From: Streptomyces sp. H27-C3
GTDB taxonomy: Bacteria > Actinomycetota > Actinomycetes > Streptomycetales > Streptomycetaceae
Reading direction: 5' to 3'
NCBI RefSeq assembly: GCF_030063415.1
Contig: NZ_JASITA010000028.1
Span: 5,122-63,605, forward strand
Length of the DNA: 58,484 bases
The position numbers and the translations under genes were made by a program. Of this stretch, positions 7,704 through 16,978 are shown in pieces (position 1 is the first letter of the stretch; each line of letters starts with the position of its first letter). Under the pieces are notes generated by a model. It made no database searches, was not told where the DNA came from, and was given only the letters and a program-made list of their open reading frames with translations.

Positions 7704-7918
7704 TCTAGCTCTCTCACCTGCGGTTTTTCGGAAATGGGCGGGTGGGAAGCCAGCACGGCCCGACACTCGATCGGCGTCGGATCCGCCTGCGGTTCCTAGA
7801 CCATCATCACCGACACCAACGGCAAGTGGCGAACCGGCGAGCCCTTTTGTGAATGTTCATCCAAGCCGCCGCAGCTCGGCTTGTCTGTTCCGCCAGCTCA
7901 CCGAAAAGCCTGCCGCTG

Positions 7919-8968
7919 TCAGTCGTCCGGGTCGGCCCGGTTCAGTGCGGGCCGCGGCCCGGGGGCCGTCTCGTTCAGCAGGAAGTCCGCCGCGGCGGTG
8001 TCGGTGACCAGGCTGGTGACCAGCCCCGACCGCAGTACGGCGTCGATGGCGGCCGCCTTGCGCAGTCCGCCCGCGATCGCCACCACCTCGGGGACCCGCC
8101 GCAGCCGGTCCGCCTCGACAGTGATGCACCGCTCCCCCAGGTCGCGCCCGACCCGGCGGCCCTGCGCGTCGAAGAGGTGCGCGGACATTTCGGCGGCGAC
8201 GCCCAGCGAGGCGTAGTGCGCGCGCTCCTCGTCGCTGAGCATGTCGTGGACGGTGGAGATACCCGGCTCCCAGGAGCCGATGGAGACGGCGGCGACGGTC
8301 ACCTTGTCGAAGTACTCGAAGGCGCGGGCGATGCCGGTCTGGTTGCGCAGTGCGGCGGCGGTGGCCGGGTCGGGCAGCAGCATCGGCGCGTAAATCGGGT
8401 GCGCCTCACCGCCGGAGACCTGGGCGGCACGCCGTACCGCCTCGACCGAGCCGCGCTCCGCGGTGCCCGCGTCGTACACGCCGGTGAGCTGGACGACGGT
8501 GCACGGCGGCAGCTGGTGCAGGGCCGCGGCCATGTGGATGGTGGACCGGCCCCAGGCCAGGCCCAGCACATCACCCTCGGTCACCAGCTCGCCGAGCAGG
8601 TCGGCCGCGACCTGGCCCAGGTTCTCCGGGTCGGTGAGGGTACTGCCGGGGAACGCGGCGGGGGCGTCCGGTGCGGCGTCCGCGGGGGATTCGACGACGA
8701 CCGCGTGCCGCAGGCCGTAGCGGGCGCGCAGGGCGTCGGAGCGCTCCGCGTCCAGCTCGGCGGGCACCCGGATCTCGATCCGTACGAGATCGCGTTCGAG
8801 TGCCGTCTCCAGGACACGGGCCACCTTGAAGCGGCTGACGCCGAATTCCTCGGCGATCTGGATCTTGGATTTGCCCTCGAGGTAGAAGCGGCGGGCCATG
8901 GCCGCCGCCTGCACCAGCTCAGCGGGTCCCATCCGCGGGACTGACCGACCCGCCGACATTGCAGACAC
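7919..8968 (-). CDS. SorC/DeoR-type sugar-binding transcriptional regulator
   Basis: 349-residue regulator. The N-terminal HTH covers roughly residues 15-60 (LVQAAAMARRFYLEGKSKIQ, then IAEEFGVSRFKVARVLETAL). The rest is the SorC effector domain related to phosphosugar isomerases, with GDVLGLAWGRST, PCTVVQLTGVYD, SIGSWEPGIST and VVAIAGGLRKAAAI. Members bind phosphorylated sugars. The GTG at 8968 has GAGGAG six bases upstream, better than the longer reading from 8992. It follows rpe by about 90 bp on the same strand, consistent with control of a pentose phosphate step, though the regulon is unknown. Confidence 0.88.
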   Translation of the reverse strand: MSAMSAGRSVPRMGPAELVQAAAMARRFYLEGKSKIQIAEEFGVSRFKVARVLETALERDLVRIEIRVPAELDAERSDALRARYGLRHAVVVESPADAAPDAPAAFPGSTLTDPENLGQVAADLLGELVTEGDVLGLAWGRSTIHMAAALHQLPPCTVVQLTGVYDAGTAERGSVEAVRRAAQVSGGEAHPIYAPMLLPDPATAAALRNQTGIARAFEYFDKVTVAAVSIGSWEPGISTVHDMLSDEERAHYASLGVAAEMSAHLFDAQGRRVGRDLGERCITVEADRLRRVPEVVAIAGGLRKAAAIDAVLRSGLVTSLVTDTAAADFLLNETAPGPRPALNRADPDD

Positions 8969-9056
8969 CGCGATCTCCTCACTGCTGTTCACACTCTGGA
9001 CTCGCGGTTCATCCTGTCAGATCCCCGCGCCCTTGATCTGCCCCGAAGGACGCCGT

Positions 9057-9758
9057 TCACCGAGCCGTGGCTCGGTGGCTGCATGCCCAGGACGCCGCGG
9101 CGGTGGCTTCGGTCGCCTGGTTGCGCAGCATGCGGACAGCCGCGGCGGGGTCGTCGGTCCCGTACACGGCGGAGCCGGCGACGAAGACGTCGGCTCCCGC
9201 CTCGGCGCAGCGTTCGATGGTCGAGGCCGAGACGCCGCCGTCGACCTGGAGCCACAGCTCAAGGCCGTGCTTGGAGATCAGCTGACGGGTCCGGCGGATC
9301 TTCGGCAGCATGATGTCGAGGAAGGACTGGCCCCCGAACCCCGGCTCCACGGTCATGATCAGCAGCATGTCGAGCTCGGGGAGCAGGTCCTCGTACGGCT
9401 CGATGGGCGTGGCCGGCTTGAGCGCCATGGAGGCGCGGGCGCCCTTGGCCCGGATCTCACGAGCCGTGCGCACGGGCGCGGCTGCCGCCTCGGCGTGGAA
9501 GGTGACCGAGCCCGCCCCCGCCTCGACGTACTGCGGGGCCCAGCGATCGGCGTCCTCGATCATCAGGTGGCAGTCCAGCGGGATGTCCGTCGCCCTGCTG
9601 AGAGATTCCACGATCGGAACGCCCAGCGTCAGGTTGGGCACGAAGTGGTTGTCCATCACGTCGACATGCAGCCAGTCGGCGCCCTCGACGGCCTTCGCCT
9701 CTTCGGCGAGCCGGGAGAAGTCTGCGGACAGGATGCTCGGATTGATCTGCGCGGCCAT
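9057..9758 (-). CDS. rpe: Ribulose-phosphate 3-epimerase
   Basis: 233-residue TIM-barrel enzyme interconverting ribulose 5-phosphate and xylulose 5-phosphate in the pentose phosphate pathway. It has INPSILSADFSRL with the substrate Ser, the metal-binding HVDVMDNHFVPNLT, the second His in LDCHLMIEDAD, the flexible loop MTVEPGFGGQSFL, and the catalytic Asp in LQVDGGV. The ATG at 9758 begins the family-typical MAAQINPSIL. The last ~12 residues (ASWACSHRATAR) are an unusual tail. The SorC regulator follows on the same strand. Confidence 0.95.
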   Translation of the reverse strand: MAAQINPSILSADFSRLAEEAKAVEGADWLHVDVMDNHFVPNLTLGVPIVESLSRATDIPLDCHLMIEDADRWAPQYVEAGAGSVTFHAEAAAAPVRTAREIRAKGARASMALKPATPIEPYEDLLPELDMLLIMTVEPGFGGQSFLDIMLPKIRRTRQLISKHGLELWLQVDGGVSASTIERCAEAGADVFVAGSAVYGTDDPAAAVRMLRNQATEATAAASWACSHRATAR

Positions 9759-9903
9759 GCCCCAAGCCTGCCATGCCCCGGGGCAGTTCCCACCCTCGGT
9801 ACGGACCAAAGCGCCCCGGGATCAAGGCGACCCGTGCCATCCTGGCGATTTCACAGCACCTCGGGGGCGACCACCACGCGCGACGAGTGCACATGGGGGC
9901 GGC

Positions 9904-11011
9904 GTGGCGGACGTAAAGGGGCGTCGGCGGCAGGGAGTGGCCCGGCTGATCTGCGGGCGCCGTACCAAGTGGCTCGTGGTGGTGGTGGTGTGGCTCGCGC
10001 TGATCGTACTGGCCCTGCCGCTCGGCCAGAAGCTCTCGGACGTACAGGACAACGACGCGGCATCCTGGCTGCCCGGCAGCGCCGAGTCCACCCAAGTCCT
10101 GCACCTCTCCGAGGAGTTCAGGCCCGAGGTGCTGCCCACCGTCGTCGTGTACGAGCGTGCGGGCGGCCTCGCGGCCGCGGACCGGCAGCGGATCACCGAG
10201 GACACCGCGGCCGTGCGGAAACTGCGGGCACACGGTGTGCGGGGCGCCGAGGTGCGGGGCCCCGAGTTCGACCCGAAGGGCGCCGCGGCGCAGCTGTTCG
10301 TACCGATCACGATGGACGAGAAGGGCTGGGAGCGGATCGCGCCCGCCGTGGACTCCATCAGGGAGGTGACGAGCAGCGGCGACGACGGTGGTCTCGCGGT
10401 GTACGCCACCGGTCCAGGCGGCATCTGGGCCGACTTCTCGGAGGCGTTCGAGGGCATCGACTCGACGCTCCTGATCGCCGCGATGGGCGTGGTGATCGTG
10501 ATGTCGCTGATCACCTACCGCAGTCCGACGCTGCTGTTCGTGCCGCTGATTTCGGTGATCGCGGCACTGTTCAGCGCCCAGGCACTGATCTGTCTGCTGG
10601 CCAGGGACGCGGGGCTGACGGCCAACGGGCAGGGCGCGGGCATCCTCACGGTGCTCGTGTTCGGCGCGGGTACGGACTACGTGCCGCTGCTGGTCGCCCG
10701 CTACCGCGAGGATCTGCGCAAACACGAGGACCGGCACGAGGCGATGGCGATGGCCCTGTACCGGGCGGGCCCCGCCGTGCTGGCGAGCGGCGCGACCGTG
10801 GTGCTCGGCATGCTCGTGCTGCTGACCGCCGAGATGAACTCGACCAGCGGGCTCGGCCCGGTCGCCGCGATCGGGGTCGCCGTCGCCCTGCTGGCCATGC
10901 TGACGCTCTTCCCGGCGCTCCTGGTGATCTGCGGGCGGTGGATCTTTGGCCCGCGAAGCCGCACTTCGGCCCGGACGAGCCGGCCGAGCGCGGGGTGTGG
11001 GCCCGGACTGA
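9904..11011 (+). pseudogene. Truncated, frameshifted MMPL-family membrane transporter
   Basis: A GTG at 9904 opens a frame with the MMPL/RND N-terminus: an R/K-rich start, TM1 (KWLVVVVVWLALIVLALPLG), a periplasmic loop, then a five-helix bundle including TDYVPLLVARYREDLR and the final helix ending ALLVICGRWIF. A single base appears missing in the T run at 10945-10947; with an extra T the frame would continue WPAKPHFGPDEPAERGVW, the typical linker. The homology then stops at the rsmB 3' end, so the second half (about 350 residues) is deleted. It is probably a relic; an N-terminal half product is unlikely to transport. Confidence 0.75.
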
Positions 11012-11020
11012 GGGCCGCCG

Positions 11021-12487
11021 TCAGGCGGTACGCCTCAGCAGCGCCACATACATGGCGTCGGTCCCGTGCAGATGCGGCCACAGCTGTACGTCGGGGCCGT
11101 CGCCCAGACCCGGCACGCTCTGCATCAGCGGCCTGGCGTCGATCCACTCCGCCTCGATCGTCCGCTGGCCGCCGTGCCCCTTGAGCACGTCGTCGACGAC
11201 GACCCGGGTCTCGGCGAGGTGCGGGGAACAGGTGGCGTACGCGACGACCCCGCCGATGCGCACCGCCGTGAACGCCTCGCGCAGCAGGGCGCGCTGAAGC
11301 GGCGCGAAGCCCTCCAGGTCCTCGGCGCGGCGGCGCCAGCGCGACTCGGGCCTGCGCCGCAGGGCGCCGAGCCCCGAGCAGGGGACGTCCACAAGGACGC
11401 GGTCGAAGATGCCGGGGAGCCACGGCGGGCGGGTGCCGTCGGCGGCGATGACCTGGTACGGGCCGGGGTTGCCCGCCAGCGACCGCTCCACGAGCCGGGC
11501 GCGGTGCGGCAGCTTCTCGGACGCCAGCAGCGCGGCGCCCCGCTCGGCGGCCAGTGCGGCCAGCAGGGCGGCCTTGCCGCCGGGGCCGGCGCAGATGTCG
11601 AGCCAGTGGGTGTCGGGGCCCTCAAGCGGCGCCTCGGCCAGCGCGAGCGCGACGAGCTGACTGCCCTCGTCCTGGACGCCGGCGCGGCCCTCTTGCACGG
11701 CCGTGATGGCACCGGGCTCGCCGCCCTCGGCCAGCCGCACGGCGTACGGCGACCAGCGGCCCGGCAGCCCGGAGTCCTCCCCCAGTGCTTCGAGGAGCTC
11801 CTTGGGGGTGGAGCGGCCGGGGCGGGCGACGAGCGTCACCTCGGGCCGCTCGTTGTCCGCCTCCAGAAGGTCCTCCAGGCCGGCCCGGCCGCCGCCCAGC
11901 GCGTCCCAGAGCGCGGCGACGATCCAGCGCGGGTGGGAGTGGACCACGGCGAGGTGTGCCTCGGCGTCGTCGTCGTAAGGGGGCGCGACCTGGGCCACCC
12001 AGGCTTCGAGGTCCTGCGCGGCGATCTTGCGCAGCACCGCGTTGACGAACTTCGCCCGCCCCTCGCCGAGCACCACGCGCGCCAGCTCCACGCTCGCGGA
12101 AACGGCGGCGTGGGTGGGGATGCGGGTGCCGAGCAGCTGGTGAGCGCCGAGCGCCAGCACATCGAGGACCGGCGGGTCCACCTCGCGCAGCGGCCGGTCG
12201 ATGCAGGCCGCGATGACCGCGTCGTACGTGCCCTGGCGACGCAGCGTCCCGTAGACCAGCTCGGTCGCGAGCGCCGCGTCGCGGTCGTCGAAGTCGCCCT
12301 TGGCACGGGCCTTCTTGAGCAGCGGCGGCAGGGCGAGGTTCGCGTACGCGTCGCGCTCGTCGACGGCGCGCATCGCCTCGAAGGCGAGAAACCGGACCGG
12401 GTCCTTCTTCGGACGCCGGTGCGGCTTGTGCGGGCGCTTGGCGGAACCGCCGGGGCTACTGGGACTGCTGGGAGGCTGGGCGTTCAC
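11021..12487 (-). CDS. rsmB: 16S rRNA (cytosine-967-C5)-methyltransferase RsmB
   Basis: 488-residue SAM-dependent RNA methyltransferase. Residues ~25-150 form a NusB-like RNA-binding domain (RFLAFEAMRAVDERDAYANL). The C-terminal RsmB/NOP catalytic domain has the SAM loop DICAGPGGKAALL, the acidic VIAADG, and the two catalytic cysteines in DVPCSGLGALRRRPE and YATCSPH. The N-terminal ~20 residues are Pro/Ser-rich and basic. The start is GTG. It lies 38 bp downstream of fmt on the same strand, the usual fmt-rsmB pair of translation-related genes. The MMPL relic abuts its 3' end on the other strand. Confidence 0.95.
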   Translation of the reverse strand: MNAQPPSSPSSPGGSAKRPHKPHRRPKKDPVRFLAFEAMRAVDERDAYANLALPPLLKKARAKGDFDDRDAALATELVYGTLRRQGTYDAVIAACIDRPLREVDPPVLDVLALGAHQLLGTRIPTHAAVSASVELARVVLGEGRAKFVNAVLRKIAAQDLEAWVAQVAPPYDDDAEAHLAVVHSHPRWIVAALWDALGGGRAGLEDLLEADNERPEVTLVARPGRSTPKELLEALGEDSGLPGRWSPYAVRLAEGGEPGAITAVQEGRAGVQDEGSQLVALALAEAPLEGPDTHWLDICAGPGGKAALLAALAAERGAALLASEKLPHRARLVERSLAGNPGPYQVIAADGTRPPWLPGIFDRVLVDVPCSGLGALRRRPESRWRRRAEDLEGFAPLQRALLREAFTAVRIGGVVAYATCSPHLAETRVVVDDVLKGHGGQRTIEAEWIDARPLMQSVPGLGDGPDVQLWPHLHGTDAMYVALLRRTA

Positions 12488-12525
12488 GTAAAAGGTGCTC
12501 CGCTTGATATGGGGGACGATCCCCC

Positions 12526-13470
12526 TCAGCGTACGTCCGCCACGCCGAGGCGCTCGCCCGGGGCGATCCGTACGCCACGCGCCCAGTCGGCGGCGAGCAT
12601 CGGCTTCTTGCCCTGCGGCTGGACCCAGAGGAGCTCAACGGCGTGCGATCCGGTGCCGACGTACACATTCCTCTTGGCTGCGGCGAGCTCGCCGGGGGCC
12701 AGACCCGGGTGGTCGGGCACCGGCTTCGCGGCGACCAGCTTGAGCCGCTCACCACGGAAGACCGTCCACGCGCCGGGCGCCGGCGTGCAGCCGCGCACCA
12801 CGCGGTCGACGCGCAGCGCGGGCGCCGTCCAGTCCACCTGTGCGTCCTCGACGGTGATCTTCGGCGCGAGGGACAGGCCGTCGGCGCTCTGCGGCACGGC
12901 GTGCAGGGTGCCGTCCTCAATGCCGTCCATGGTGGCGAGCAGCAGCCCGGAACCGGCGAAAGCGAGGCGGGTGAGGAGGTCGCCGCTGGTGTCCGTGGGC
13001 CGCACCTGCTCGGTGAGCACGCCGTACACGGGGCCGGAGTCCAGGCCCTCCTCGATGAGGAACGTCGACGCGCCCGTGACCTCGTCGCCCGCGAGGATCG
13101 CGTGCTGCACGGGGGCGGCGCCGCGCCAGGCGGGCAGCAGCGAGAAGTGCAGGTTGACCCAGCCCCGGGCGGGGACGTCGAGGGCGGTCTTGGGGAGCAG
13201 CGCACCGTACGCGACGACGGGGCAGCAGTCGGGGGCGATCTCGCGCAGCCTCGCCAGGAAGTCCTCGTCGCGCGGCTTGGCGGGCTTGAGCACCTCGATG
13301 CCTGCCTCCTCGGCGCGCTCGGCGACGGGGCTCGCGACCAGCTTGCGGCCGCGTCCCGCGGGGGCGTCGGGCCGGGTGAGGACGGCGGCCACCTCGTGCC
13401 GGTCGGAAGCGATCAGGGCGTCCAGGGCGGGGACGGCGACCTCGGGGGTGCCTGCGAAGACGAGCTTCAT
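12526..13470 (-). CDS. fmt: Methionyl-tRNA formyltransferase
   Basis: 314 residues, the usual length. It formylates Met-tRNA(fMet) using 10-formyl-THF to make the initiator tRNA. The N-terminal Rossmann part starts MKLVFAGTPEVAVPALDAL. The active-site region has WVNLHFSLLPAWRGAAPVQ with the catalytic Asn/His, and TGASTFLIEEGLDSGPV. The C-terminal OB-like domain binds tRNA. The ATG at 13470 is chosen by the conserved N-terminus; the longer reading is not family-like. It precedes rsmB on the same strand. Confidence 0.96.
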   Translation of the reverse strand: MKLVFAGTPEVAVPALDALIASDRHEVAAVLTRPDAPAGRGRKLVASPVAERAEEAGIEVLKPAKPRDEDFLARLREIAPDCCPVVAYGALLPKTALDVPARGWVNLHFSLLPAWRGAAPVQHAILAGDEVTGASTFLIEEGLDSGPVYGVLTEQVRPTDTSGDLLTRLAFAGSGLLLATMDGIEDGTLHAVPQSADGLSLAPKITVEDAQVDWTAPALRVDRVVRGCTPAPGAWTVFRGERLKLVAAKPVPDHPGLAPGELAAAKRNVYVGTGSHAVELLWVQPQGKKPMLAADWARGVRIAPGERLGVADVR

Positions 13471-13753
13471 CGGTGGCGCGAGCCTCTCGGTCGGGAGGGT
13501 GGGGATGCTGGGGAGCCAAGTGCGCGATCGGGCTTGGAATCCAGGCACGAATTCAAGAGACGCACCAGTCTAGGGGCCTGCGCGGGCCTCGGCACCGGGG
13601 GGCGTACGCGCCTTCGCGCGCCCCACCCGAATACGGACACGCCCCCGCAGCGTGACCCGGACACCCAGTGACGCGTTGGTCAAGAGAGATTGACCAGAAC
13701 GGGCCGCACATGCGGCCCGATCCTTATTCCACGCCGGTTCGAGAGGCTTGTTC

Positions 13754-14299
13754 ATGGCCGACCACGCCACCCACGACGCCCAAGCGCGGGCCAGCCTGCA
13801 TCTGTTGGTACGGGACATCGAGCGGGTCCGCAGGCAGGTGGACGCGCTGCGCACCCTCACCGCACAGCTCGGCAACGTCTACCGCCCGCGCCGCTCCGGC
13901 CCTTCCGCGGGCTTCGTCGTCTACGGCAGGGCACCCGCCCCGACCGTCCGCCTTGCACAGGAGCTGCGGGACAGTGTCGAGACCCTGGTGACAGCCGCCG
14001 TGGACTTCGACCGCTCGCTCGGCTTCTCGTGGGACGCGGTCGGCTCCGCGCTCGGGGTCACCAAGCAGGCGGTGCACCGACGTTACGGCGCACGCCGCAC
14101 GGCGCAGCCCGGTATCCCCGTCGACACCGAGCTCAACACGGAGCCGACGCTGCCCGCCGCGACCCGCACACTGCCGGTCCCGCCGAGCCTGCCCGGCGTA
14201 CCCGCCGCCCGCTCCATGCCGCCGCAGCCGACGGCGAGCAGCCTGTCGATGCGCGAGGAGGCACGCCCCAGCGCCTTCCCGGGCCCCCGCAACGGCTGA
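13754..14299 (+). CDS. Conserved Streptomyces protein with HTH-like segment
   Basis: 181-residue protein of unknown function. The N-terminal helix has charged heptad-like spacing (DIERVRRQVDALRTLTAQLG). At about residues 96-113 a helix-turn-helix-like stretch (FSWDAVGSALGVTKQAVHRR) resembles the sigma-70 region 4/resolvase HTH used by small DNA-binding proteins. The last ~60 residues are Pro/Ala/Thr-rich and probably disordered. The ATG at 13754 follows GAGAGG with good spacing. It stands alone between fmt and priA, with a hairpin at 14311-14351. Confidence 0.7.
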   Translation: MADHATHDAQARASLHLLVRDIERVRRQVDALRTLTAQLGNVYRPRRSGPSAGFVVYGRAPAPTVRLAQELRDSVETLVTAAVDFDRSLGFSWDAVGSALGVTKQAVHRRYGARRTAQPGIPVDTELNTEPTLPAATRTLPVPPSLPGVPAARSMPPQPTASSLSMREEARPSAFPGPRNG

Positions 14300-14720
14300 C
14301 CGACTCCCCCGGCCGTCCCGCCGTACGCACCCCACGTACAACGGGACGGCCAAGGCCACCACGAACGGGGCCTCTGGGCCCATGGGACGGCAGAGGCCGC
14401 CACACCAGGGGCCCTGGGCCCATCGAGCCCCGCCACTCGCAGCCCGTCCGGAGCTCCCGCACCGATTCCGGTGAGTTCCCGGCGTTCCCTCACCGTTCCC
14501 CGCCTGTCGGCACCCCACCCCGCCCGCTTCGACCCGTCCGGCGTTCGAGGCCCGGGACCGGGGCGCGGGACCTGGCACGCCACACCCCACCCACTCTCAG
14601 CCCGTCCGGCGTTCGAGGACCGGGGTCTGGGGCGGAGCCCCAGCTACGGGAAGAGGCGGGTAGGGGACAGCCCCGCAGGGCACCCGCGCCCCAAGCCCGC
14701 ACACCCCAGCCCGCACACAC
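14300..14720. repeat. Repeat-filled spacer with three degenerate CCGTCCGGCGTTCGAGG units
   Basis: A 421-bp non-coding stretch between the small HTH-like gene and the priA stop. Units begin at 14440 (CAGCCCGTCCGG, truncated), 14531 (GACCCGTCCGGCGTTCGAGG) and 14598 (the same core preceded by CAG). The last continues into a hairpin CTGGGGC-gga-GCCCCAG (14627-14643). This is the common Streptomyces intergenic repeat found after many genes, here in a cluster. A GGGCCTCTGGGCCC / GGGGCCCTGGGCCC pair lies at 14370-14420. I see no coding potential. Confidence 0.7.
14311..14351 (+). terminator. Hairpin terminator after the small HTH-like gene
   Basis: GGCCGTCCCG (14311-14320) pairs with CGGGACGGCC (14342-14351). 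Inside, GTACG (14323-14327) pairs with CGTAC (14335-14339), extending the structure. It lies 12 bp past the stop at 14299. There is no T tract. Confidence 0.6.
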
Positions 14721-16865
14721 TCACCCAATGTCCGGCGGGTCAACCCTGATCCGCACGGACTCCCCCCCGCCCCGCGCCATCCGCCCCGCCTGAGCCGACT
14801 TGAGCGCGGCCGCGAGCGCCGCCCCGCTCCCCGGCGGCACCCGCAACAGCACCCGCTCCCAGTGCTCCCCCGTCGGCGGATCCCCGGGCCTGCGCGGCCT
14901 GCCGGGATCGGGGGCCGCGATGGGGACGGGCCCCAGCAGCTCCACATCGGCCGGCAGCTCCGCCGCGGCCACGAACGCCGCCAGCGCCTCCGCCCGCCCG
15001 CTCACCGCGGCCATCCGCGACACCGGCGGAAAGCCCAGCTCGGCCCGCTCCGCCAGCTCCCGCAACGCGTGCCCGACCGGATCCCACCGCACCAGCGCCT
15101 GCACGGGCCGCAGCGTCGGCTCGGCGACGATGACCACGGTGCCGCCGTCGCTCTGGCTCCTGACCAGCGACGCGGCGGCGATCCAGCGCCGCAGCGCCTC
15201 CTCCCCCGCCCGCAGGTCCGGGCGCCCGAGCATCGCCCACCCGTCGAGCAGCAGTGCCGCCGCGTACCCTCCGTCGGCGACCGGCTCGGCCCCCGGCGTG
15301 CTCACGACGAGCGCGGGCTGCCCCGGCACGGTGTCCAGCACATGGTCACGCCCGGACGTACGCACGGGCACCGCGGGAAACGCCCGCCCCAGTTCCTCGG
15401 CGGTCCTGCGAGCGCCGACGACCTGCGCGCGCAGCCGCCTGCCCCCGCACTCGGAGCAGTGCCAGCCGGTCGACCCGCGCCCGCACCACCCGCACATCAA
15501 GTCCCGCTCGTCCGGCGCCTCCAGCGGCCCGGCGCAGTGCGCACACCGCGCGGGCGTACGGCAGCGCTCGCAGGCCAGCCGCGGTACGTACCCGCGCCGC
15601 GGCACCTGCACCAGGACCGGGCCGCTCTTGAGTCCTTCCCGTACGGTCTGCCAGGCGAGGCTGGGCAGCCGCGCGGCCCGCGCCGCCTCGTCCCGCGCCA
15701 GTTCGGCGTCGCCCACCGTCCGCACCAGCGGCGCCGTGGCACGCACCCGCTCGCGGTCGGCGACGAGCGGCAGCGCCCAGCCGCTCTCGACGAGCTGGGC
15801 CGCCTCCACGGTGCAGCTCGTACCGCCCAGCAGGAACCCGCACTTGTCGTGCGCGGCCCGCAGCTGAAGCACCTCGCGCGCGTGCGGCAGGGGTGCGTGC
15901 AGCTCACTGTGGCTGGAGTCCCCGTCGTCCCAGATGACGACGAGCCCCAGATCCCGCACCGGCGCGAACATCGCAGCCCGCGTCCCGACCACGGCCCGCA
16001 CCGCACCGCGCCGCACAGCGAGCCACTGCCGGTAGCGCTTCTCCGGCCCGGCGTCGGCGGTGAGCAGCGCGTGCCGCCCCTCGCCGAGCAGCTCGGTGAG
16101 CGCCGCGTCCACCCGCGCCGCGCTGCGCCCGTCCCCCACGACGATCAGCGCGCCCCGCCCGGAGGCCAGCGTCGCGGCGACGGCCCGGGCGATCTCCTCG
16201 GCCCAGTGCGCGCCGGGCAGCGCCGTCCACACGGCCCGCGGCGCGCCGCCCTGCCCCAGCGCCTCCAGGAACGCGGCGCCCTTCGCATACCGCCCCCACG
16301 TGCCCGGCTCGGGCACCGCGGGCGCCGGCAACGGCTCCGGCGAGGCCTTCCCCTCGGCCCTGGCGTTGCGCGGCGGCACGGCCAGCTGCAGCACGTCGGC
16401 CAGGCTCCCCGCGTAACGGTCGGCCACCGCACGGGCCAGCCCCAGCAGCTCCGCACTCAGCACGGGCTCCGGCGACACCACACCGGCGAGCGCCGCGAGA
16501 GCCCCCTGATAGTCGGATTCGGCGCGCCGCTCGACGAGGAAGCCGTCGATCAGCCCCCCGCCCTCCCGCCGCCCGTCCCGCACCTGATGCGCCCCGGCCC
16601 CGAAGCGCACCCGCACCCGCACCCCCGGCTGCGCGTCGGCGTCCAGCTCCTCGGGCACGGCGTAGTCGAAGTACTGATCCAGATGCAGCACGCCCTTGTT
16701 CACCACGACACGCGCGACCGGCAACTCCTTGGCCAGCGCGGCCCCCCGCCACGTCCGCGGCTTGGCCCGCGGCACCTTCGCCTGGCGCACGCTCTCCCGA
16801 ATGAGCGCAAGCTGCTCCGGCACCCCGGCCGCGGCCTCTTCGGGCTGCTCGTTTTCGCTGCTCAC
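14721..16865 (-). CDS. priA: Primosomal protein N' (PriA), actinobacterial type with degenerate helicase motifs
   Basis: 714 residues. Visible parts are the N-terminal 3'-end-binding domain (VVVNKGVLHLDQYFDYAVPE), the central helicase-like core and eight zinc-binding cysteines around residues 440-480 (CERCRTPARCAHC, CGWCG, CSECG). The Walker A site expected near residue 210 reads TALPGAHWAEE with no GK[T/S], and the DEEH box reads IWDDGDSS. The protein therefore should not hydrolyse ATP as canonical PriA does; this loss is characteristic of actinobacterial PriA. It may act only as a fork-binding loader. The GTG at 16865 has TAGGA upstream. It follows metK and its hairpin. Confidence 0.9.
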   Translation of the reverse strand: MSSENEQPEEAAAGVPEQLALIRESVRQAKVPRAKPRTWRGAALAKELPVARVVVNKGVLHLDQYFDYAVPEELDADAQPGVRVRVRFGAGAHQVRDGRREGGGLIDGFLVERRAESDYQGALAALAGVVSPEPVLSAELLGLARAVADRYAGSLADVLQLAVPPRNARAEGKASPEPLPAPAVPEPGTWGRYAKGAAFLEALGQGGAPRAVWTALPGAHWAEEIARAVAATLASGRGALIVVGDGRSAARVDAALTELLGEGRHALLTADAGPEKRYRQWLAVRRGAVRAVVGTRAAMFAPVRDLGLVVIWDDGDSSHSELHAPLPHAREVLQLRAAHDKCGFLLGGTSCTVEAAQLVESGWALPLVADRERVRATAPLVRTVGDAELARDEAARAARLPSLAWQTVREGLKSGPVLVQVPRRGYVPRLACERCRTPARCAHCAGPLEAPDERDLMCGWCGRGSTGWHCSECGGRRLRAQVVGARRTAEELGRAFPAVPVRTSGRDHVLDTVPGQPALVVSTPGAEPVADGGYAAALLLDGWAMLGRPDLRAGEEALRRWIAAASLVRSQSDGGTVVIVAEPTLRPVQALVRWDPVGHALRELAERAELGFPPVSRMAAVSGRAEALAAFVAAAELPADVELLGPVPIAAPDPGRPRRPGDPPTGEHWERVLLRVPPGSGAALAAALKSAQAGRMARGGGESVRIRVDPPDIG

Positions 16866-16920
16866 AGCCAAATTCCTACCAGACCGCACTGACAGACCAG
16901 GGACCCGCTGCCATGCGTAC

Positions 16921-16947
16921 GGCCCCGGACCAGTGCGGTCCGGGGCC
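16921..16947. terminator. Terminator between metK and priA
   Basis: GGCCCCGGACC (16921-16931) pairs perfectly with GGTCCGGGGCC (16937-16947) around an AGTGC loop. It lies 31 bp after the metK stop and 55 bp before the priA start. No T tract follows. Confidence 0.8.
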
Positions 16948-16978
16948 GTGACGGCAAATGATGACGAGCGGGGCTGGG

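Noticed and set aside
9310..9903. N-terminal extension of the MMPL frame upstream of 9904
   Set aside because: This stretch is antisense to rpe and lacks MMPL features; the GTG at 9904 begins the recognisable protein.
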